Part shown: piece by piece, positions 16,950 through 25,442 of the stretch
How the letters are laid out: each line of letters opens with the position of its first letter
How positions within the stretch are numbered: the stretch's first letter is position 1
DNA from: an uncultured Rhodoferax sp.
GTDB lineage: Bacteria; Pseudomonadota; Gammaproteobacteria; Burkholderiales; Burkholderiaceae_C
Direction of reading: 5' to 3'
DNA length: 64,000 nucleotides
Assembly: GCF_946221635.1 (NCBI RefSeq)
Contig: NZ_CAMIHB010000001.1
Span: 62,001-126,000, forward strand
Program-made: the position numbers and the translations under genes
Notes under the pieces: generated by a model
Told to the model about the DNA's origin: nothing
Database searches by the model: none
The model's input: only the letters and a program-made list of their open reading frames with translations

Positions 16950-17723
16950 ATGTTTTCCCGCATACGCTCCGATATCCAGTGCATCCTGGACCGTGATCCC
17001 GCCGCCCGCAGCACCTGGGAGGTCATCACCTGCTACCCCGGCCTGCACGCCGTGGTGCTGCACCGCCCGGCGCACTGGTGCTGGACGCACGGGTTCAAGT
17101 GGCTGGGGCGATTCATTTCGCACCTCTCGCGCTTTTTTACCGGCATTGAAATCCACCCCGGCGCCAAGCTGGGGCGGCGCGTGTTCTTTGACCATGCCAT
17201 GGGCACCGTGGTGGGCGAGACCGCCGAGATCGGCGACGGCTGCACCATCTACCAGGGCGTGACCCTGGGCGGCACCAGCCTCTATAAAGGCGCCAAGCGC
17301 CACCCCACGCTGGGCAAGGACGTGGTGGTCAGCGCCGGTGCCAAGGTGCTGGGCGGCTTTGAGGTGGGCGATGGTGCCAAGATCGGCAGCAATGCCGTGG
17401 TCATCAAGCCCGTGCCGGCCGGTGCCACGGCGGTGGGCATTCCGGCGCGCATCATTCCCAGCAAGGAGGGCGTGAGCGCCGACGTGACCAGCACCGAACG
17501 CAAGTTCAGCGCCTACGGCATCACGCAGGACGACGATCCGGTGAGCCAGGCCCTGCGCGGCCTGGTGGACAGCGCCTCCGGGCAGGATCACCAGATTGCC
17601 CTGCTGTGGAAGGCGGTGGAGCAGCTCTCCGCCCGTCTGGCCGACAGTGACTGCGTGCCCAAGGACGCGGCGCGCAAGGAATGCTTCGAGGCGGAGAAGC
17701 TCAACCAGTTGATCGGGAAATAA
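16950..17723 (+). CDS. cysE: Serine O-acetyltransferase
   Basis: 257 residues. Acetylates L-serine with acetyl-CoA, the first step of cysteine synthesis. The left-handed beta-helix hexapeptide repeats run from IEIHPGAKLG to VVGETAEIGDG, with catalytic-type His in FFDHAMG and KRHPTLG. C-terminal residues after about 185 (TSTERKFSAYG onward) form a longer tail than in the short CysE form. Ten bp downstream of trmJ, same strand. Confidence 0.95.
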   Translation: MFSRIRSDIQCILDRDPAARSTWEVITCYPGLHAVVLHRPAHWCWTHGFKWLGRFISHLSRFFTGIEIHPGAKLGRRVFFDHAMGTVVGETAEIGDGCTIYQGVTLGGTSLYKGAKRHPTLGKDVVVSAGAKVLGGFEVGDGAKIGSNAVVIKPVPAGATAVGIPARIIPSKEGVSADVTSTERKFSAYGITQDDDPVSQALRGLVDSASGQDHQIALLWKAVEQLSARLADSDCVPKDAARKECFEAEKLNQLIGK

Positions 17724-17725
17724 AG

Positions 17726-17806
17726 CGCACCCCCGTGGCGGCTGTGCCGCCTCCCCCTTGCAGGGGGCAACACCAGTGGCCCGGCGAAGCCGGTTCCACG
17801 GTGTTT
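17726..17806. repeat. Structured intergenic element with three hairpins
   Basis: Three consecutive perfect inverted repeats: GGCGGC-TGT-GCCGCC (17737-17751), CCCCCT-TGC-AGGGGG (17753-17767) and CCGGC-GAA-GCCGG (17781-17793), the last inside an outer GTGG/CCAC pair. This looks like a BOX/REP-type mobile intergenic element between convergent cysE and mogA. It could also serve as a bidirectional terminator. Only one copy is in this window. Confidence 0.55.
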
Positions 17807-17811
17807 CTGGG

Positions 17812-18411
17812 TTAAGGCACGCGTACCGGTCGCACCGCGCTTTTGGGCCGGAACCCCTTGCAAACGGCGTCCACCGTTTCAAGGTAGGGCCCGCCGATCA
17901 GGTCCACACAGTAGGGCACGGCAGCAAAGATGCCGGGCACGATCTGCTTGCCGTCCGCATCCTTCAAGCCTTCCAGGGTTTCGGCAATTGCCTTGGGCTG
18001 TCCCGGCAGGTTGATGATCAGGGTCTGGCCGCGGATCACGGCAACTTGGCGGGAGAGGATGGCGGTGGGCACGAAGTGCAGGCCGATGGCGCGCATCTGT
18101 TCGCCAAACCCCGGCATTTCCTTGTCGGCCACGGCCAGCGTTGCCTCGGGCGTCACGTCGCGCAGGGCCGGGCCGGTACCCCCCGTGGTCAGCACCAAGG
18201 CGCACCTGGCGTCGCACAAGGCGATCAGGGTGTCTTCGATGGTCTTCTGCTCATCCGGAATCAACCGGGCCTCGAATTGCAGCGGGTTGTGCAGGGCGCG
18301 GCTGAGCCAGTCCTGCAGGGCCGGCAGACCCTTGTCTTCATAGACGCCGCTGGAGGCGCGGTCGCTGATGGACACGATGCCGATGCGCGCCGGCTCGTAA
18401 GTACTGGCCAT
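17812..18411 (-). CDS. mogA: Molybdopterin adenylyltransferase MogA
   Basis: 199 residues from ATG 18411 (a TTG at 18423 is possible). Catalyses adenylation of molybdopterin before Mo insertion. Motifs: IGIVSISDRASSG at the N-terminus, TTGGTGPALRDVTPEAT (the GGTG and DVTPEA signatures) and LIINLPGQPKAI. Molybdenum cofactor is required by the nitrate reductase NasA encoded in this window. It lies 8 bp after yjgA/darP on the same strand. Confidence 0.93.
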   Translation of the reverse strand: MASTYEPARIGIVSISDRASSGVYEDKGLPALQDWLSRALHNPLQFEARLIPDEQKTIEDTLIALCDARCALVLTTGGTGPALRDVTPEATLAVADKEMPGFGEQMRAIGLHFVPTAILSRQVAVIRGQTLIINLPGQPKAIAETLEGLKDADGKQIVPGIFAAVPYCVDLIGGPYLETVDAVCKGFRPKSAVRPVRVP

Positions 18412-18419
18412 GGTGTTGC

Positions 18420-19070
18420 TCAATCCGTGTCGTCCTCGGCATCCGGTGCAGGGGTCTCACCGGCGTCCTGGTGGGCGATCAATGCTTCGCGCACCAGCTG
18501 GAATATCTCTCGGTAAGCCCTGCCGTGGCGTTGGGCTTCGCCGGGTTTCTCGGGCTTGGCATCCTTGCGGGCCTGGCGCACCAGGGCGCGCAGCTGCTGG
18601 CTGTCGGTGTCGGGGCTCAGGTTGAGCCACTGGCCCACGGCATCGTCGTCGGCAATCAGGCGGTCGCGCCATTGCTCGGCCTGGTGCAGCACCAGGGTGT
18701 CCTTGGCCGAGGGCATGTGCTGCTCTTCCAGCGCGGCGCGGATTTCGTCCCACTTGGTGGGTTCGAGCTTGCGCATGAGCTTGCCGATGAATTGCATCTG
18801 GCGGCGCTTGCCCTCGAAATTGGTGATGCGCTTGGCCTCGGCCACGCCCTCCACCAGGCGTTCGGGCAGCTCCAGCTTGGCCATCAGCTCGGCGCGCAGG
18901 GTCAGCAGGTCTTCCCCCAGCTTCTGCAGCGCGTCGCTTTCCTTCTTGAGATCGGTGCGGGTCGGTTCGTCCGTGCCCTTGAGTTCGCGCTTGTACTCCA
19001 GGTCCAGTGCGCTGCCCTCGGCAACGAACTGGCCTTTGACGTAATAGCCTTTTTTGAGTTTGCGTGACAT
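18420..19070 (-). CDS. darP: Ribosome-associated protein DarP/YjgA (DUF615)
   Basis: 216 residues, highly charged. It matches the YjgA/DarP family, a late-stage 50S assembly factor. Typical blocks: SRKLKKG at the N-terminus, LPERLVEGVAEAKRI, EGKRRQMQFIGKLMR (the most conserved part) and ALVRQARKDAKPEKPG. ATG 19070 is favoured over the TTG two codons upstream. It is divergent from pmbA by 23 bp, a common pairing in Proteobacteria, and is followed by mogA. Confidence 0.93.
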   Translation of the reverse strand: MSRKLKKGYYVKGQFVAEGSALDLEYKRELKGTDEPTRTDLKKESDALQKLGEDLLTLRAELMAKLELPERLVEGVAEAKRITNFEGKRRQMQFIGKLMRKLEPTKWDEIRAALEEQHMPSAKDTLVLHQAEQWRDRLIADDDAVGQWLNLSPDTDSQQLRALVRQARKDAKPEKPGEAQRHGRAYREIFQLVREALIAHQDAGETPAPDAEDDTD

Positions 19071-19093
19071 AGCCAAGTATCATAGCCTTCGCC

Positions 19094-20512
19094 ATGAAGA
19101 ATCCCACCTCCGCCTCTGGGCACAGCTCCCCATCTCCCGTTTCCCCTGCCGGTTCCGGCAATGGTTTTGCCTACACCCGCGCATTTTTCGAGACCCGGGT
19201 GGATGCCGCCTTGGCTGAGGCCAAAAAGCTGGGTGCGACGGACGCCGGTGCCGATGTGTCGGAAGGCTGCGGCCTGAGCGTCTCGGTGCGCAATGGCGAA
19301 CTGGAGAACGTGGAGCGCAACCGCGACAAGTCGCTGGGGGTGACCGTCTATATCGGCCACCGCCGCGGCAATGCCAGCACCTCCGACTTTTCGGACGCTG
19401 CCATTGCACAGACCGTGCGCGCAGCCTACGACATTGCACGCTTCACTGCCGAAGACCCTTGTGCCAGCCTGCCCGAGGCCGAAGACATCGTTCCTTTGGA
19501 TGCCCGCGAGCGCGATCTGGACCTGTTCCATCCCTGGGCCGTGACCAGTGAAGAGGCTGCACGCCTCGCGCTGGAGTGCGAGGCTGCTGCCCTGGGCGTG
19601 AGCAAGCGCATCACCAACAGCGAAGGCGCGGCAGTGTCCGCCCAGCAGTCGCACTTTTTCAGCGCCCACACGCGCGGCTTCCGTGGCGGCTATGCCTCCT
19701 CGCGCCATTCGCTGTCGGTGTCGCCCATTGCGGGCAAGGGCCGCGACATGCAGCGCGACGCCTGGTACAGCTCCATGCGCTCTGCCGAGGAGCTGGCTTC
19801 GCCCCAGGCCGTGGGCCGCTACGCTGCGGAGCGCGTACTGAGCCGCCTCAAGGCGCGCAAGATCGCTACCGTGGAATGCCCGGTGCTGTTCGAATCGCCG
19901 TTGGCTGCCGGTTTGCTGGGCGCCTTTGTGCAAGCGGTGAGTGGTGGCGCGCTGTACCGCAAGAGCACCTTCCTGCTGGATTCGCTGGGCAAGACAGTGT
20001 TTCCCAAGCACATCGACATTGTGGAAGATCCCTTTGTCTTGCGTGGAAAGGGCAGCTCCCCCTTTGACGACGAGGGCGTGCGCGTGCAGTCGCGCAAGGT
20101 GGTGGACGCTGGCAAGGTGCAGGGCTACTTCCTGAGCAGCTATTCCGCCCGCAAGCTGGGCATGAAGACCACCGGCAACTCCGGCGGTTCGCACAACCTG
20201 ACCTTCAGTTCGCGCCTGACGAAAGCCGGCGACGACCTGGACGCCATGCTGCAGAAGCTGGGCACCGGCCTGTTCGTGACCGAGCTCATGGGGCAGGGGG
20301 TGAACTACGTGACGGGCGACTATTCGCGCGGCGCCAGCGGCTTCTGGGTCGAGAAGGGTCGCATCGCATTCCCCGTGCACGAGATCACGATTGCCGGCAA
20401 TATGAAGGACATGTTCAAGGGCATTGAGGCCGTGGGCGCGGACACCTATAACTACGGCGCCAAGACCGTGGGCTCGGTGCTCATCAACCGGATGAAAGTC
20501 GCGGGCAGCTGA
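19094..20512 (+). CDS. pmbA: Metalloprotease PmbA (TldE)
   Basis: 472 residues of the TldD/PmbA family. With TldD it forms a heterodimeric metalloprotease that matures modified peptides and degrades unfolded short substrates. PmbA is the subunit without the zinc HExxxH motif, and none is seen here; the C-terminal glycine-rich block NSGGSHNLTF and GDYSRGASGFWVE are typical. TldD is not in the window. Divergent from darP; convergent with yqeY across 56 bp holding a G/C-rich hairpin. Confidence 0.93.
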   Translation: MKNPTSASGHSSPSPVSPAGSGNGFAYTRAFFETRVDAALAEAKKLGATDAGADVSEGCGLSVSVRNGELENVERNRDKSLGVTVYIGHRRGNASTSDFSDAAIAQTVRAAYDIARFTAEDPCASLPEAEDIVPLDARERDLDLFHPWAVTSEEAARLALECEAAALGVSKRITNSEGAAVSAQQSHFFSAHTRGFRGGYASSRHSLSVSPIAGKGRDMQRDAWYSSMRSAEELASPQAVGRYAAERVLSRLKARKIATVECPVLFESPLAAGLLGAFVQAVSGGALYRKSTFLLDSLGKTVFPKHIDIVEDPFVLRGKGSSPFDDEGVRVQSRKVVDAGKVQGYFLSSYSARKLGMKTTGNSGGSHNLTFSSRLTKAGDDLDAMLQKLGTGLFVTELMGQGVNYVTGDYSRGASGFWVEKGRIAFPVHEITIAGNMKDMFKGIEAVGADTYNYGAKTVGSVLINRMKVAGS

Positions 20513-20523
20513 GTTGCGCCAAT

Positions 20524-20557
20524 GGGGGAGGGGCAAATCATTGCTTCCCCTCCCTTG
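20524..20557. terminator. Candidate bidirectional terminator
   Basis: GGGAGGGG (20526-20533) pairs with CCCCTCCC (20547-20554) around a 13-nt loop between convergent pmbA and yqeY. The following T content is weak, so termination is uncertain. Confidence 0.4.
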
Positions 20558-20568
20558 TTCCTGACGTC

Positions 20569-21015
20569 TTAGCCTGCCAGTGCCGCCTTGACGGCGGCAG
20601 ACACGGTGGCCATTTCGGCCTTGCCAGCCAGCCGGGTCTTCACCACGCCCATGACCTTGCCCATGTCGCCGGGGCCCGCCGCGCCCAGTTCGGCCACGAT
20701 GGCTTTCACCTCCACCAGCACCTCGTCGGCCGACATGCGCTGGGGCAGGTAGGCCTGCAGCACCTTCATTTCGGCGGCTTCCTTGTCGGCCAATTCCTGG
20801 CGCTCGGCCTTGAGGAAGGCTTCGATGCTGTCCTTGCGCTGCTTGATCAGCTTGTCCACGATGGCCACGATGGCGGCATCGTCCAGCACCACGCGCTCGT
20901 CCACTTCCTTCTGCTTCATGGCGGCCATCAGGAGCCGGATGGTGCCCAGGCGCTCGCTGTCCTTGGCGCGCATGGCGGTTTTCATGTCTTCGGTGATCTG
21001 GTCTTTGAGGGACAT
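20569..21015 (-). CDS. yqeY: GatB/YqeY domain protein
   Basis: 148 residues from ATG 21015. YqeY proteins resemble the tRNA-binding tail of the GatB amidotransferase subunit; the precise role of the free form is unknown. Seen: MSLKDQITEDMKTAMRAKD start, LGTIRLLMAA, and the C-terminal GDMGKVMGVVKTRLAGKA block that defines the family. It follows rpsU, the conserved rpsU-yqeY arrangement, but the usual dnaG/rpoD are replaced here by convergent pmbA. Confidence 0.93.
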   Translation of the reverse strand: MSLKDQITEDMKTAMRAKDSERLGTIRLLMAAMKQKEVDERVVLDDAAIVAIVDKLIKQRKDSIEAFLKAERQELADKEAAEMKVLQAYLPQRMSADEVLVEVKAIVAELGAAGPGDMGKVMGVVKTRLAGKAEMATVSAAVKAALAG

Positions 21016-21065
21016 TGCGGCTCCTGGGTGAAAAAGGGATGAATCAGGGAACAAGGGTCTGAAAA

Positions 21066-21099
21066 CAAAAAAGCCCGCCGGAGCGTCCCCAGGCGAGCT
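21066..21099 (-). terminator. Rho-independent terminator after rpsU
   Basis: On the minus strand AGCTCGCC pairs with GGCGGGCT (one G-T wobble) and a run of T follows. It lies between rpsU and yqeY, so yqeY is either read-through or separately transcribed. Confidence 0.8.
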
Positions 21100-21142
21100 T
21101 TGGGCAGCGCGGAAACGCAGGGCGTTTCCGGGGCCGGGAAGC

Positions 21143-21355
21143 TTAGTACAGCTTCTTGGGCAGCTGCATGCTGCGGATGCGCTTGTAGTTGCGCTTCACG
21201 GCAGCGGCCTTCTTGCGCTTGCGCTCGGCAGTGGGCTTCTCGTAGAACTCGCGGGCGCGCAGGTCGGTCAGCAGGCCGAGCTTTTCGATGGTGCGCTTGA
21301 AGCGACGCAGGGCGACGTCAAAGGGCTCGTTTTCTTTTACACGGATCGTTGTCAT
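21143..21355 (-). CDS. rpsU: 30S ribosomal protein S21
   Basis: 70 residues. S21 helps initiation by exposing the anti-Shine-Dalgarno end of 16S rRNA. Recognised by MTTIRVKENEPFDVALRRFK and the basic block AERKRKKAAAVKR; length normal, with the short YKRIRSMQLPKKLY tail. Followed by a clear terminator and yqeY. Confidence 0.98.
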   Translation of the reverse strand: MTTIRVKENEPFDVALRRFKRTIEKLGLLTDLRAREFYEKPTAERKRKKAAAVKRNYKRIRSMQLPKKLY

Positions 21356-21484
21356 TACGTAATGAATTCCAAAATGTGCTGTCGCCAGTCATGGGGGAAG
21401 ATCGGGCCCCACACGCCACGTTCAGCGGTTTCCCCATCTGTAACTAGTATTGGCCGACGGGGGTTCTGCCAGAAAAGTCCAACA

Positions 21485-22747
21485 TTATAGCGTTTTCAGC
21501 CGCGCCGCCAAACCGTGCGCGCAGGCATAGGCGCTGGACCAGGCCCATTGGAAGTTGTAACCGCCCAGCCAACCGGTCACGTCCACCACTTCGCCAATGA
21601 AGAAAAGCCCAGCTTGTTTGCTCTCCATGGTCTGGCTGGACAGTGCCTTGGTGTCCACGCCACCGGCGGTGACCTCGGCCTTGCGATAGCCCTCGGTGCC
21701 CGTGGGTATGAGCTCCCAGCGGCTCAGGCGCTCGGCCAGGGCATGCAGGGCCTTGTCGCTGGCTTCAACGACCGGGCGCTGCCAGTCGTGCCCCCAGGCC
21801 TTGCCTTGCTCCACCCAGGTATCGGCCAGACGGCTGGGTACCAGGCCGGCCAGTTCATTGGCAATGCGTTTGCGCGAGCTGGTCTTGGCATGCATCAGGT
21901 GTTGGTCCAGGTCCACGCCGGGCGCCAGGTTCAGGCGGATGGGCGTGCCCTCGGTCCAGTAGCTGGAGATCTGCAGCACGCCGGGGCCGCTGAGGCCGCG
22001 GTGGGTGAAGAGCAGGTCTTCACGGAAGGCCATGGCGGTCTTCTTCGCGCCGGTGGCAATGTCCACGGGCAGCGACAGACCGGAGAGCTGGGCAAACGGG
22101 GCCCACGCCGTCTCGTCGAAGGTCAGGGGCACCAGGGCCGGCCGCAGGGGCGTCACGGGCAGGTCGAACTGCTTGGCGATGCGGTGGCCAAAGTCGGTGG
22201 CGCCGATCTTGGGAATTGACAAACCACCGGTTGCAACCACCACGGCGCCGCAATGGATGGTGCCGCGGTTGCTCTCAATTTCATAGCTGCTGGCGCAATT
22301 TCCATGGGGGCTGGAGGCCAGGACTTGGGGTTTTGCCAAAAACCGTATGGATTGGATGCTGCAGGGTTGCCAGCGCTCCACGCCCCCCGTGGCGCATTCG
22401 GCCAGCAGCATGGCGATGAGGTCTTCGGCGGAGCGGTCACAGAAGAGCTGGCCCTTGTGCTTTTCGTGGAAGCCGATGTTGTGTTTTTTGACCAGCGCGA
22501 TGAAGTCGGCCGGCGTGTAGCGCGACAGGGCCGATTTGGCAAAGCGCGGGTTCTCGCTGAGGAAGTTGGCGGCGCTGACGTCGAGGTTGGTGAAGTTGGC
22601 GCGGCCGCCGCCCGAGATGCGGATTTTCTCGGCCACCCGCTCGCTGTGGTCGACGACCAAAACTTTCAGGCCCAGCTGGCCCGCTACCCCGGCGCAAAAC
22701 AGACCGGCGGCGCCGGCACCCACGATGACGACATCAAAACTGTGCAT
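21485..22747 (-). CDS. FAD-dependent oxidoreductase, HI0933/YhiN family
   Basis: 420 residues from ATG 22747. N-terminal Rossmann FAD site VVIVGAGAAGLFCAG, then KIRISGGGRANFTN, a second motif VVVATGGLSIPKIG and C-terminal GGYNFQWAWSSAYACAHG. Together these identify the HI0933/YhiN flavoprotein family, whose substrate is unknown. A stretch about residues 140-160 (HGNCASSYEIESN) is encoded by a dispersed repeat read in reverse, so this loop may be an insertion relative to homologues. The frame is open upstream but family similarity starts at MHSFDVV. No obvious operon partner. Confidence 0.88.
   Translation of the reverse strand: MHSFDVVIVGAGAAGLFCAGVAGQLGLKVLVVDHSERVAEKIRISGGGRANFTNLDVSAANFLSENPRFAKSALSRYTPADFIALVKKHNIGFHEKHKGQLFCDRSAEDLIAMLLAECATGGVERWQPCSIQSIRFLAKPQVLASSPHGNCASSYEIESNRGTIHCGAVVVATGGLSIPKIGATDFGHRIAKQFDLPVTPLRPALVPLTFDETAWAPFAQLSGLSLPVDIATGAKKTAMAFREDLLFTHRGLSGPGVLQISSYWTEGTPIRLNLAPGVDLDQHLMHAKTSSRKRIANELAGLVPSRLADTWVEQGKAWGHDWQRPVVEASDKALHALAERLSRWELIPTGTEGYRKAEVTAGGVDTKALSSQTMESKQAGLFFIGEVVDVTGWLGGYNFQWAWSSAYACAHGLAARLKTL
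22271..22330 (+). repeat. Dispersed repeat, copy 4 (inside flavoprotein gene)
   Basis: Core CATAGCTGCTGGCGCAATTT, then CCATGGGGGCTGGAGGCC. Read in frame on the minus strand as part of the FAD protein. Confidence 0.7.
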
Positions 22748-22898
22748 GGGCGGCAGTGTAGGGGAATGATTTGCGCCCACCGTGAAGCAGCGTGCCGGCA
22801 GCCGCAGTTTGGTGCGATTTTGCGACCTGCAGGGCGCCATGAGCACCGGGCTGCGGCTGCCGGCGCGCTGCGGCCCTTCCGGCGCGTGATTCCCCCTG

Positions 22899-23606
22899 TC
22901 AGGCGTGCTGCCGGTTCCGGTCCGCCAGATCGATGGCCTTGCGCGACAGGCCGTCGATCTCGGTGCTGATGCCCGAGAGCACATTGGCCACTACGGCAAA
23001 TTCTCGTCCTTGGTGGCCGGCGCGTGCGGCCATGACCTGGGCGTTGAAGCTCACCACCTTGGCTTCGCGGGCGATGGTGTGGATGTCGGAAACGATGCCG
23101 GTCAATTCCTTGAACAGGAGGTCGGCCTTGGCCTTGGTCACGGCGTCGAAAGCGTTGGTGGCGGCGTTGAGCGCTTCAAGCACGCTGTCCGTGGCGTCCA
23201 CGATGGATTCGAGCACCGACTGGGTCCGGGGCGAGCGCTTGGCAATGTGGTCCAGGGCGGCGCGCATCAGGTCCATGAAGGCCTGGATGGTGGCGCTCAC
23301 GCCCTGTGGGCCTTCGTAGACCGCATGCAGGCGGGCGGCGCTGGGGGCATCGTAGTGCGACATGGTGCCCAGCAGGCGGGCGTGGCTGTCGCAGAACAGT
23401 TCGAAGGTTGCCCGCGCGGCGCTGAGTTGGTGGCTGTCACCGCCAGCGGCCAACAAGGTTTGCATGACCATGCGCTGGGACAGCATGCGCTGGCGGGCGG
23501 CGAGATTGAGGTCGGAAATCTGCGCGGATGCCGCAGTGGGGCGGGGCGTGTTCACGCGGGCCGGAAGCGAAGCGGATGCGGGAGATGTGGCAATGGTGGG
23601 CAGCAT
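22899..23606 (-). CDS. Soluble PilJ-N/MCP-tip hybrid sensor protein
   Basis: 235 residues, no signal peptide or membrane segment. ATG 23606 is preceded by a strong AAAGGAG site. Residues about 25-45 carry NLAARQRMLSQRM, the PilJ N-terminal (P-box-like) motif also found in two other proteins of this cluster. The C-terminal third contains a chemoreceptor hairpin-tip-like segment (NAQVMAARAGHQGREFAVVA) but only part of a normal signalling helix bundle. A -24/-12 promoter precedes it. Context suggests a cytoplasmic nitrate or nitrite sensor linked to chemotaxis or a regulator; inference only. Confidence 0.75.
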   Translation of the reverse strand: MLPTIATSPASASLPARVNTPRPTAASAQISDLNLAARQRMLSQRMVMQTLLAAGGDSHQLSAARATFELFCDSHARLLGTMSHYDAPSAARLHAVYEGPQGVSATIQAFMDLMRAALDHIAKRSPRTQSVLESIVDATDSVLEALNAATNAFDAVTKAKADLLFKELTGIVSDIHTIAREAKVVSFNAQVMAARAGHQGREFAVVANVLSGISTEIDGLSRKAIDLADRNRQHA

Positions 23607-23636
23607 GGTGGAACTCCTTTCGCGTGGGGTTCCACC

Positions 23637-23655
23637 AAGCAAGAACAGTGCCGAA
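23637..23655 (-). promoter_or_regulatory. Sigma-54-type promoter of the PilJ/MCP gene
   Basis: The minus strand reads CGGCAC-TGTTC-TTGC against consensus TGGCAC-N5-TTGC (one mismatch). The gene starts about 30 bp downstream. Confidence 0.6.
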
Positions 23656-23668
23656 TTAAGGGTTTACC

Positions 23669-24478
23669 CTAGGCGGTACGCACCGCCGAGGAAGCGGTCG
23701 ATGCCGCTCCGCCTTGCGTCAGGGCCAGCAGCCCCTGCATCACATCGCCCACGACGATCACACTGGGGCTGGCCAGCTGTTCGCGTGCGATGGTGGTCTG
23801 CAGTTCCCGCAGCGTGCAGGCGGCATGGCGCTGCGTGGGCAGGCTGGCGTTCTGGATGATGCCCACGGGGGTGTCAGCCGGCAGGCCTTGCAGCAGGCCG
23901 GCCTGGATGTCGGCCACGCCGCTCACGCCCATGTAGACGACCAGCGTGAGCTTGGCGCTGTGTGCAGCGGCGGCCAGGGCGGGCCAGTCGGTGCCGGCGT
24001 CGCCCGGCTTGGCGTGGCCAGTGACGAAAACCACACCGTGGGCATGCTCGCGGTGGGTCAGCGGCACGTTGAGGGAAGTGACGGCGGCCAGTCCGGCCGT
24101 GATGCCGTTGATGACGCAGACGCGGATGCCGGCGGCTTCCAGGTGCTCCACTTCCTCGCCACCACGGCCGAAGATGAAGGGGTCGCCGCCCTTGAGGCGC
24201 ACCACCGTTTCGCCTTCCTGCGCTGCGGTGATCATGAGGCGTTCGATGAAGGACTGGGGCGTGGACTTGCAGCCACCACGCTTGCCCACATGCACGATGC
24301 GCGCGCCAGGGTTGGCGTGCGCCACGATGGCCTCGTTCACCAGATCGTCCACCAGCAGCACCGTGGCCTGCTGGATGGCCTTGAGGGCCTTGAGCGTGAG
24401 CAGCTCCGGGTCGCCCGGGCCGGCGCCAACCAGGGTGACCTGACCGCTGGAAGGGGTGTTGGAGAGATCGTGTGTCAT
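23669..24478 (-). CDS. cobA: Uroporphyrinogen-III C-methyltransferase
   Basis: 269 residues from ATG 24478. Methylates uroporphyrinogen III to precorrin-2, the entry to siroheme, which NirB needs. Motifs: VTLVGAGPGDPELLTLKA, YMG-type SAM loop in VVYMGVSG, RLKGGDPFIFGRGGEE. This is the short monofunctional form without the CysG dehydrogenase/chelatase domain. Last gene of the nirB-PilJ-nirD-nasA-ybiB-cobA run, 16 bp after ybiB. Confidence 0.95.
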   Translation of the reverse strand: MTHDLSNTPSSGQVTLVGAGPGDPELLTLKALKAIQQATVLLVDDLVNEAIVAHANPGARIVHVGKRGGCKSTPQSFIERLMITAAQEGETVVRLKGGDPFIFGRGGEEVEHLEAAGIRVCVINGITAGLAAVTSLNVPLTHREHAHGVVFVTGHAKPGDAGTDWPALAAAAHSAKLTLVVYMGVSGVADIQAGLLQGLPADTPVGIIQNASLPTQRHAACTLRELQTTIAREQLASPSVIVVGDVMQGLLALTQGGAASTASSAVRTA

Positions 24479-24494
24479 GGCGGTGTCCGGTGCG

Positions 24495-25400
24495 TTAAAG
24501 GCTGCGGTGCAGGTGCACGATGTGTGCCACCTGCTGAGCAATGGGGGGGGGCAGGGGCTGCTTGCCGGCCAGCACCTCTGCAATATAGGCGGCCGTGCTG
24601 GCGGCATCAATGGCGGTGGGCAGATCGGGCAGTTCGGTGAGGGTGCCGCCCTGGTGGGCCTGCAGCTCGGTGGCTTGGCCGCGCACAAAGGCCTGCATCT
24701 TGGGCGTGCGGCGCGGGTCGGCCACGGCCTCGCCCTCGGTGCCGCGCAGCAGCAGGGCGTTGGCCTCTACCAGCGCAAAGGTCTCTGCCATGGAGACGGC
24801 GTACTCGGGGTGGGTGTAGCTGCTGACGATGAGGGCCGGGCCGTCCACCGGGTTCATGAGCTTGACCAGGCTGTGCGCCGGGTTGCGCAGATTGACCACG
24901 CGGCGCACATCCAGCAGGCGCTGCAGGCCGGGGCTCAGCAGTGCGGTAGGCACAAAGCTGACCGTGCCGGGTGCTACGCTTTTGATAGCTGTCTGCGCAG
25001 GAATATCAAGGGCAGAGAGCACTTTGTCTATGAAAACGCGGCGGTCTTCCGTGGCCGTGCCATGGATCAGCACCGGCAGGCCTTCGCGCGCCAGCAACAG
25101 CGCCAGCAGCGGCGTGAGCAGGGGCAGCTTGCGCGCACCGTTGTAGCTGGGGATGACCACCACGGGCTGCGCGCTGGCGGGCAGGCGCGCCATGCGGCGG
25201 TGTGCAGCATCCAGAAAACCGGCGGCTTCCTCGGGGGTTTCGCCCTTGATGCGCATCGCCAGGCAGAAGGCGCCCACCTCCAGATCGGTTACCGCACCGT
25301 CGAGCACCTGGCCCAGCAGGTCTTCGGCCTGCGCACGCGTGAGGGCGCGGGCGCCGTCCTTGCCGCGCCCGATTTCCTTGAGGTAGTGACCGATAGCCAT
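24495..25400 (-). CDS. ybiB: YbiB/TrpD2-like glycosyl transferase family protein
   Basis: 301 residues resembling anthranilate phosphoribosyltransferase (TrpD) but of the YbiB/TrpD2 group, which binds nucleic acid rather than making tryptophan. N-terminal helical part ALTRAQAEDLLGQVLDG and GAFCLAMRIKGETPEEAAGF are typical; the catalytic GTGGD loop of TrpD is absent. Often found next to nasA in betaproteobacteria. A dispersed repeat encodes about IPAQTAIKSVAPG. It follows nasA by 42 bp and precedes cobA. Confidence 0.85.
   Translation of the reverse strand: MAIGHYLKEIGRGKDGARALTRAQAEDLLGQVLDGAVTDLEVGAFCLAMRIKGETPEEAAGFLDAAHRRMARLPASAQPVVVIPSYNGARKLPLLTPLLALLLAREGLPVLIHGTATEDRRVFIDKVLSALDIPAQTAIKSVAPGTVSFVPTALLSPGLQRLLDVRRVVNLRNPAHSLVKLMNPVDGPALIVSSYTHPEYAVSMAETFALVEANALLLRGTEGEAVADPRRTPKMQAFVRGQATELQAHQGGTLTELPDLPTAIDAASTAAYIAEVLAGKQPLPPPIAQQVAHIVHLHRSL
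24973..25020 (+). repeat. Dispersed repeat, copy 5 (inside ybiB)
   Basis: Shorter and more diverged: GCTACGCTTTTGATAGCTGT, then CTGCGCAGGAATATCAAGGG. The leading GCTAC-TTTTGATAGCTG core is clear, the tail weaker. Confidence 0.55.
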
Positions 25401-25442
25401 GGGGCGATTGTCCGTGAAGCCAGATAACTTTCGGCTATGTGC

